This document shows positions 59,737 through 64,000 of a stretch of 64,000 nucleotides of DNA, piece after piece. The translations under genes and the position numbers were made by a program. The stretch covers positions 558,001 through 622,000 of the forward strand of contig JAIQDT010001126.1 in NCBI GenBank assembly GCA_021521415.1, given 5' to 3'. Every line of letters starts with the position of its first letter. Position 1 is the stretch's first letter. The stretch comes from Bidens hawaiensis. Its lineage: Eukaryota > Streptophyta > Magnoliopsida > Asterales > Asteraceae. Below the pieces are notes generated by a model. The model searched no databases. It was not told the DNA's origin and worked only from the letters and a program-made list of their open reading frames with translations.

Positions 59737-59942
59737 TTAATAAAAAGTTTATTTGTCTTTTTCGAGTTGATCTGAAACCTAGAATTCTGACGCAAGAACC
59801 AACCCGAATTACTTATGTTCGGGTTCGAATTCGAGTTAGCTTTTTTTCGGGTTCGAGTTTCTCGAGTCGGGTTAGGGTACAAAATTTCTCGGGTTGAGTT
59901 TCGGGTTTCGGATAAAAGTAACAACACTATATATTAGTAGGG
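59206..59942. mobile_element. CGGGTT-rich insertion flanked by 15-bp direct repeats
   Basis: Insert 59221-59927 (707 bp), starting GTGTTTTTCG and ending GTAACAACAC, lies between TATATATTAATAGGG (59206-59220) and TATATATTAGTAGGG (59928-59942). The ends are weakly inverted (GTGTT/AACAC). The body has CGGGTT repeats at both ends and a 45-bp TA microsatellite (59687-59731). It splits the left edge of repeat A. Class uncertain; 15-bp duplications are unusual for a DNA transposon. Confidence 0.5.
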
Positions 59943-60736
59943 TAAAGTTAAAACACAAAGGACAACAAAAATGAGAAGGATGAGAAGGAATCTAATCCAT
60001 TGATATTAGATTTGGATGGTGGTGATTAATTTGAAAATAAAAATTGATGAAAAGGGCATGAAGGTAATAACCCACTTATGATGACTCTCTCTCTACACAT
60101 GCAAGGAACATGTCAATTCCTCCATCATTTTAAAACGTTTATAACTTTTTCATACGACGTTTTTTTAGAATTTTTTTACCATAATAACGAACGTTTTTTT
60201 ATCTTTAATATGAATATCATATTGTTATATAAAAATAAAAAACAAGTTAGTGGGTTTTTTTGTATTGTATTATTTGGTTACCCATTGTGTTTTTTTATTA
60301 GGTTTTTCTATGCATCGTGTTATATATTTTGATCATTGTGTTTTTCAATTGATACTCATATTAAATATACAAATTAAAACAAAGATTACGTCATTGTGTC
60401 TTTCGTTTGTCATTGTGTCTTTGTGCTCAACATTTTGCTTTATGTTGATTGTGTATTACGTTCAAGTCATTGTGTAATATGTAGATTCCATTGTGTTTTA
60501 CGTTTAAGGTCATTGTGTTATATGTATTTACCATTATGTCTTACGTTTAAGGTCGTTGTGTTATATGTATGTACCATTGTGTCTTACGTTTAAGGTCGTT
60601 GTGTTATATGTATTTACCATTATGTCTTTCTGTTAAATAATTGTTAAAATTTGTAAGAGTCTACGTGGCTTCCAATATGGATAGGCTAAAATGATGTCAT
60701 GCGTCCACATAGATTTGTTTTAATAGTATACTAAGA
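59928..60736 (+). repeat. Dispersed repeat A, copy 2 (Helitron-like)
   Basis: Starts near TATATATTAGTAGGG and ends near TTTTAATAGTATACTAAG, resembling the ends of non-autonomous plant Helitrons. TCTACGTGG...CCACATAGA could form a stem before the 3' end. Homologous to 29431-29770. Helitron assignment is tentative. Confidence 0.5.
60489..60617 (+). repeat. Three tandem copies of a 43-bp unit
   Basis: Units start at 60489, 60532 and 60575 with CATTRTGTYTTACGTTTAAG; a partial fourth starts at 60618. They are contained in repeat A. Confidence 0.85.
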
Positions 60737-60752
60737 GTCTAAGATAGAAGTT

Positions 60753-61170
60753 TCTACTGCATTTGGCCCGAATTCACGTGTATAGGTCTTATCAAAGCCA
60801 GATAACCCTTAAACAGGTTATTACATCTCATTAAATTAAAAATTAATTTCACCAAATATTTGATATAAAAATCCTATAAAATGAGGATTTACTAAAAATT
60901 AATATCCAATTTTTTTTTTAAAATATTATTTATAATTAAAAAACAATTTTATAGTAAAAAATAAGCGGGTCATGGTTCTCACCAAAACCTGATAGCTTTT
61001 AAACTGAGTTATAGCATCTCATTTATTTGTGAAAACCTTTCATCGTCAATCCTTAAGCATATTATTAATTTCCTTACAATATATAAAATTAAAATCCAAA
61101 AAATATAAATATACTATAAACAAATAACGTAAAACAACCCCTATAATAGAAGAGATAAAAGCTGGTTTGT
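60753..61170 (+). repeat. Dispersed repeat B, copy 2
   Basis: Co-linear with 44890-45310 on the same strand. Here it follows directly behind repeat A. Confidence 0.7.
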
Positions 61171-61763
61171 ATAATATTTAATAGTGGTTCACTAACCTTT
61201 TTTAAAATATTTCATAAAATAAAAATTTATTCTTTTTAATTTTACTATAGTCTTATCATATATTTATACAAATTATAGTGTCCATAGAAGGTCTAATGTG
61301 TTATTAAATGTAACAAATGTATTTAACGAATTAGGCTATGTATAGTGATGGGGCTACAACATGAGACGTTTTGTGTCGTGTGACACTTAGTCAGTAAAGT
61401 GTGGTTTTTGTTTTAATGGTGTAGTGGTGTTGTAGCTATATATGTGTATGATTTCTTTTAGAACACTTTGAGTTTTAAGAACTCGAAAGAACTCAACGTA
61501 AAAAAAATTCACACTTATGTAATACGTAAGTGTAAGTAACGTAAAAAAATTACAGTAGTTTTTACATACCAAATCGACTTATTACACATGTGTAACTAAC
61601 ATCTAAACTTGTGTAATCATCAAAAATCGTTATTCTCTCTCCTGATTCATTTTTTAATCAAATATATTATCAGTCACATATTTATACTCATTTAATTAAA
61701 TATGTGGTTCATATTGAGTTATCAAAGTTCTTACAACTCATCAAGTTTTTCAAAATATCTCTC

Positions 61764-61798
<35 letters not shown>

Positions 61799-61837
61799 AA
61801 AACCATTGTTGTAAGGGTATGTGTAGTAGGCAACAAA

Positions 61838-62002
61838 GAATGTGAGATTATTATCGACTAACCTTAGAAATGTGGAATTAATAAAATGTAGGTTAAAACC
61901 ATTGTTGTAAGGGTACGTTGCACCCATCTTTTCGTAAATTTAGGAAAATTGGATTTTATTAATTCCACATTTCTAAGGTTAGTCGATAATAATCTCACAT
62001 TC
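61838..62002. repeat. Perfect 50-bp inverted repeat
   Basis: 61838-61887 is the exact complement of 61953-62002, spacer 65 bp. The right arm is inside the left end of the Mutator-type MITE; the left arm lies outside it. A 24-bp direct repeat (61796-61819, 61892-61915) is interleaved. Confidence 0.92.
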
Positions 62003-62469
62003 TTATCTCAAAAAATTGCTATCACCGATTCCTCATTTCACACTGTATCCATTGGACCACCATTACAAAAAAAAAAATAAAAATAAAATAACCCTTAACC
62101 CCGTTAAGTTTTTTTTTCCCGAATTGAAAACTGATAATTTATGACTTGTGATCGTAAGGAAGATACAATTTAACTGATTTCAAACTTAATTGGAGGTTTA
62201 AGCACCCAAACTGAAACATTGTTTCGTCGTTTGGAGCACCGCTTGGAGATAAGTTTTACATTAACTGACTCGTATCCTCCTTCCGAACAAAAGCCATAAA
62301 ACATTAGTTTGAGATTTGAAACAAACTTAACGAAGTTAAACTTTTTTAACGGGGTTCAATAAAAATAATAGTGTGAAATGTGAGATCGATGCCAACGATT
62401 TTTAGGTGAGATTATAATCAGGCAACCTAAAAATGAGAGATTAATAAAATCTAATTTTCCGTTAATTTA
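61934..62469. mobile_element. Mutator-type MITE with 9-bp target duplication
   Basis: Body 61943-62460 (518 bp). Left end GGAAAATTGGATTTTATTAAT and right end complement GGAAAATTAGATTTTATTAAT; similarity extends inward over about 150 bp to an AACCCCGTTAA block. Flanks GTAAATTTA and GTTAATTTA match at eight of nine bases, the length expected for Mutator elements. No coding. Confidence 0.75.
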
Positions 62470-63021
62470 TAATGAGTTTTGATGACCCGTTTAATTATTA
62501 CATTGGTGTGTGCAACACATTACAACGACGTGTCTAGTTTTACAATAATGATTTGTTGATATAATGAGTTTTCATTATCAACTTCCCTTCGCAAGTAAAT
62601 GTGATGGGGCTATGAGTGCTCAGGTTTTGGGCAATATTCATCCCCAACACCCCCTTCCCCGGCGATATGTGGGGCAACGAGTTTTTGTCGCCGTGATTCG
62701 TTTTAAAATGTTATTATATATATTCTTTTGTGTGTACTGTGTATCATATATATACACAAACACACCACTACAACCCTAAAAACAAAAATCCTCTATTTGT
62801 TGACTGGGCACTAAATGTCACGTTTCACCCCATTTTATAGCCCGTCCACTACACATAGCCTAACAATACATATAACCCCTTAAATGGTGTGTATCTAAGC
62901 CACATAATACAATGCTCCAAAAATATGTGTTTTAAATGAAAGCAATACATCTCTTCCTAAAACTCAAAACACGTGCATGAGTACTTGAGTAGCATCCCTG
63001 ATGACTACTATGTTTCTTACA

Positions 63022-63144
63022 TAAGACCATGTGTAGTCATAACTTTCCACCCCTAGACGTTATGCGTCCTGTGATACTCAGTCAGAGTTATAGATTTTTG
63101 TAAAAAGAGGGTGTAGTCATAACTTTGCAAAAATCAGATACAAT

Positions 63145-63188
<44 letters not shown>

Positions 63189-63305
63189 AACACCACCCTT
63201 CAAAGTTATGTATATAACTTTGAACCCATAACATTGTGGGGGCGGTGTAAGGGAGAGTTATGTGCCATAACTTTACCCATAACTCTCCCACTACACATGG
63301 TCTAA
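63022..63305. mobile_element. Tourist/Harbinger-like MITE with TAA duplication
   Basis: Body 63025-63302 (278 bp) with ends GACCATGTGTAGT...ACTACACATGGTC, flanked by TAA on both sides. Inner AGTCATAACTTT/AAAGTTATG motifs and a CT microsatellite at 63147-63180. No coding. Confidence 0.82.
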
Positions 63306-63416
63306 ATATGCTTTCAATATTATTATGGTTATCTTGGTGGAGACTATCCAGAATGCCATAATTCTATTACTACTTCTATTTAAGCACATTTAATTATCTC
63401 GGCATATTTTAACTGT

Positions 63417-63530
63417 AAAGTTTTCATCTGCTTCACACCCAACTAAGCCTAAAAGGCATTGATGATTTACATTCCTTATGAACCAAGAATCTTTCATGTC
63501 TACGGGCAATATGGAATATGCTAAGGTGTA
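63417..63530 (-). repeat. Decayed Cassandra LTR fragment
   Basis: Aligns with 54692-54848: AGTTTTCAT, CCAACTAAGCC-AAA-GC-TTGATGAT, ACATT-CTTATGAACCAAG and an end AAGGTGTAACA. The 5S-like part is missing. Confidence 0.65.
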
Positions 63531-63540
63531 ACAATTGATT

Positions 63541-64000
63541 AGTTAATCTTCTTCATATCATTATAGGTTCCATCCAATGATGATTAAATGTAGGCCTCCA
63601 TCCGTCCGATTGTATCTCCATCTTGGCTTCGTAATCCATATGGTAATTGTTAGGCAACTAATATCTTCTTTTGTGCGTAATCGTGTTACTATTAGGTTGA
63701 GTCAGTTGTAGCTTTTATGCGATGATGCGTGACCGAGCATTGAGGGTTATGATGCTCGCCTGAGTCCGTTGTTGTCATTCATTGACGTTCATAACCTTGA
63801 CTGTTTGTTATTTTTGTTAGTGTTTTCATGTGTTGACACTTGTTTGAGCGTTGTGGGTTATGATGCTCGTCGGAACCCTTTGTTGTGAAAATTTGTTGGT
63901 TTGTGCTTCATTGTCTTGCAGTTGATGCTTAGCGTGAATATTGTGCAGTGTAGGATGACATTGTTAGCTTAGGTCAATTATACTTTTAGGTTGTTGTTGG
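63541..64000. other. Gene-free stretch with a repeated motif
   Basis: GGGTTATGATGCTCG occurs at 63743 and 63857 with similar surroundings (GAGC-TT preceding, AGTCC/GAACCC following). Nothing else recognised. Confidence 0.45.

Larger units (their letters stand above)
61331..62863. mobile_element. Harbinger-like element, probably with nested insertions
   Basis: Left end TTAGGCTATGTATAGTG (61331) and right end complement TTAGGCTATGTGTAGTG (62863). Similarity continues inward for about 70 bp (GGGGCTA...GTGAC/TGTGACA...TTAGT...CAGT, then GTTTTT). TSD-like TTA/TAA differ by one base. The 1.5-kb body includes the Mutator-type MITE and a TA run; no transposase seen. Confidence 0.5.

Noticed and set aside
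60489..60660. Regular 43-bp units resembling a CRISPR array
   Set aside because: Units are directly adjacent without unique spacers, in a plant dispersed repeat; a simple tandem repeat.
1..64000. A new multi-gene defence, biosynthetic or other system
   Set aside because: Only two intact protein genes of known families are present and the remainder is transposon-derived; nothing supports a gene cluster.

Overview
The window is AT-rich nuclear DNA of a flowering plant. A spliced plant laccase gene, a PORR-domain organelle RNA-binding gene, a nuclear tRNA-Val gene and dense nested LTR retrotransposons all point that way. The gag and LTR types resemble those I associate with Asteraceae, but that family assignment is inference. 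There is no operon-like organisation. Single-copy genes sit as islands in repeats.

Layout. 1-4879: 5' part of a degraded Ty3/gypsy (Tekay/Del-like) element on the minus strand, with a 1,982-bp LTR. It is inserted in the LTR of an older TAT/Ogre-like element whose 5' LTR ends at 5072. 5475-13610: a Ty1/copia element on the plus strand, complete from TSD to TSD (ATATT), inserted in the same old element. 13616-15530: non-coding interior of the old element. 15530-18546: a diverged plus-strand solo LTR related to the LTR at 2898-4879, itself carrying a MITE and TA repeats. 18547-20426: the 3' LTR end of the old TAT-like element. 20530-23000: small non-autonomous DNA transposons and a truncated SINE with perfect 28-bp target duplications. 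23775-25101: PORR gene plus tRNA-Val(UAC), both minus strand. 26776-30618: non-autonomous DNA elements and a divergent tandem array. 30624-41140: a very young Tekay-like gypsy element on the minus strand, with two 2,600-bp LTRs, TSD CTAAT and about 15 LTR mismatches, but a broken reading frame. 43890-44470: one end of a CACTA element beside a decayed two-exon fragment of a CSTF64 gene. 45405-47622: a copia pol relic with a probable 239-bp LTR. 49201-55661: a six-exon laccase gene on the minus strand with TE-filled introns, including a 5S-derived Cassandra solo LTR. 55730-64000: repeats only, among them a Mutator-type MITE, Harbinger-like MITEs, a 50-bp perfect inverted repeat and a second Cassandra fragment.

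Two protein genes look functional: laccase (562 aa, all copper ligands, exon lengths summing to an open frame) and the PORR protein (385 aa). Every retroelement coding region read here contains at least one stop or frameshift. I found no evidence of a new multi-gene system. The most unusual signals are sequence-structure ones: a tRNA-like Pol III promoter module inside a gypsy LTR, a repeated hairpin in the TAT-like LTR, an 8-bp tandem duplication breaking gag in the young element, and the CSTF64 relic.
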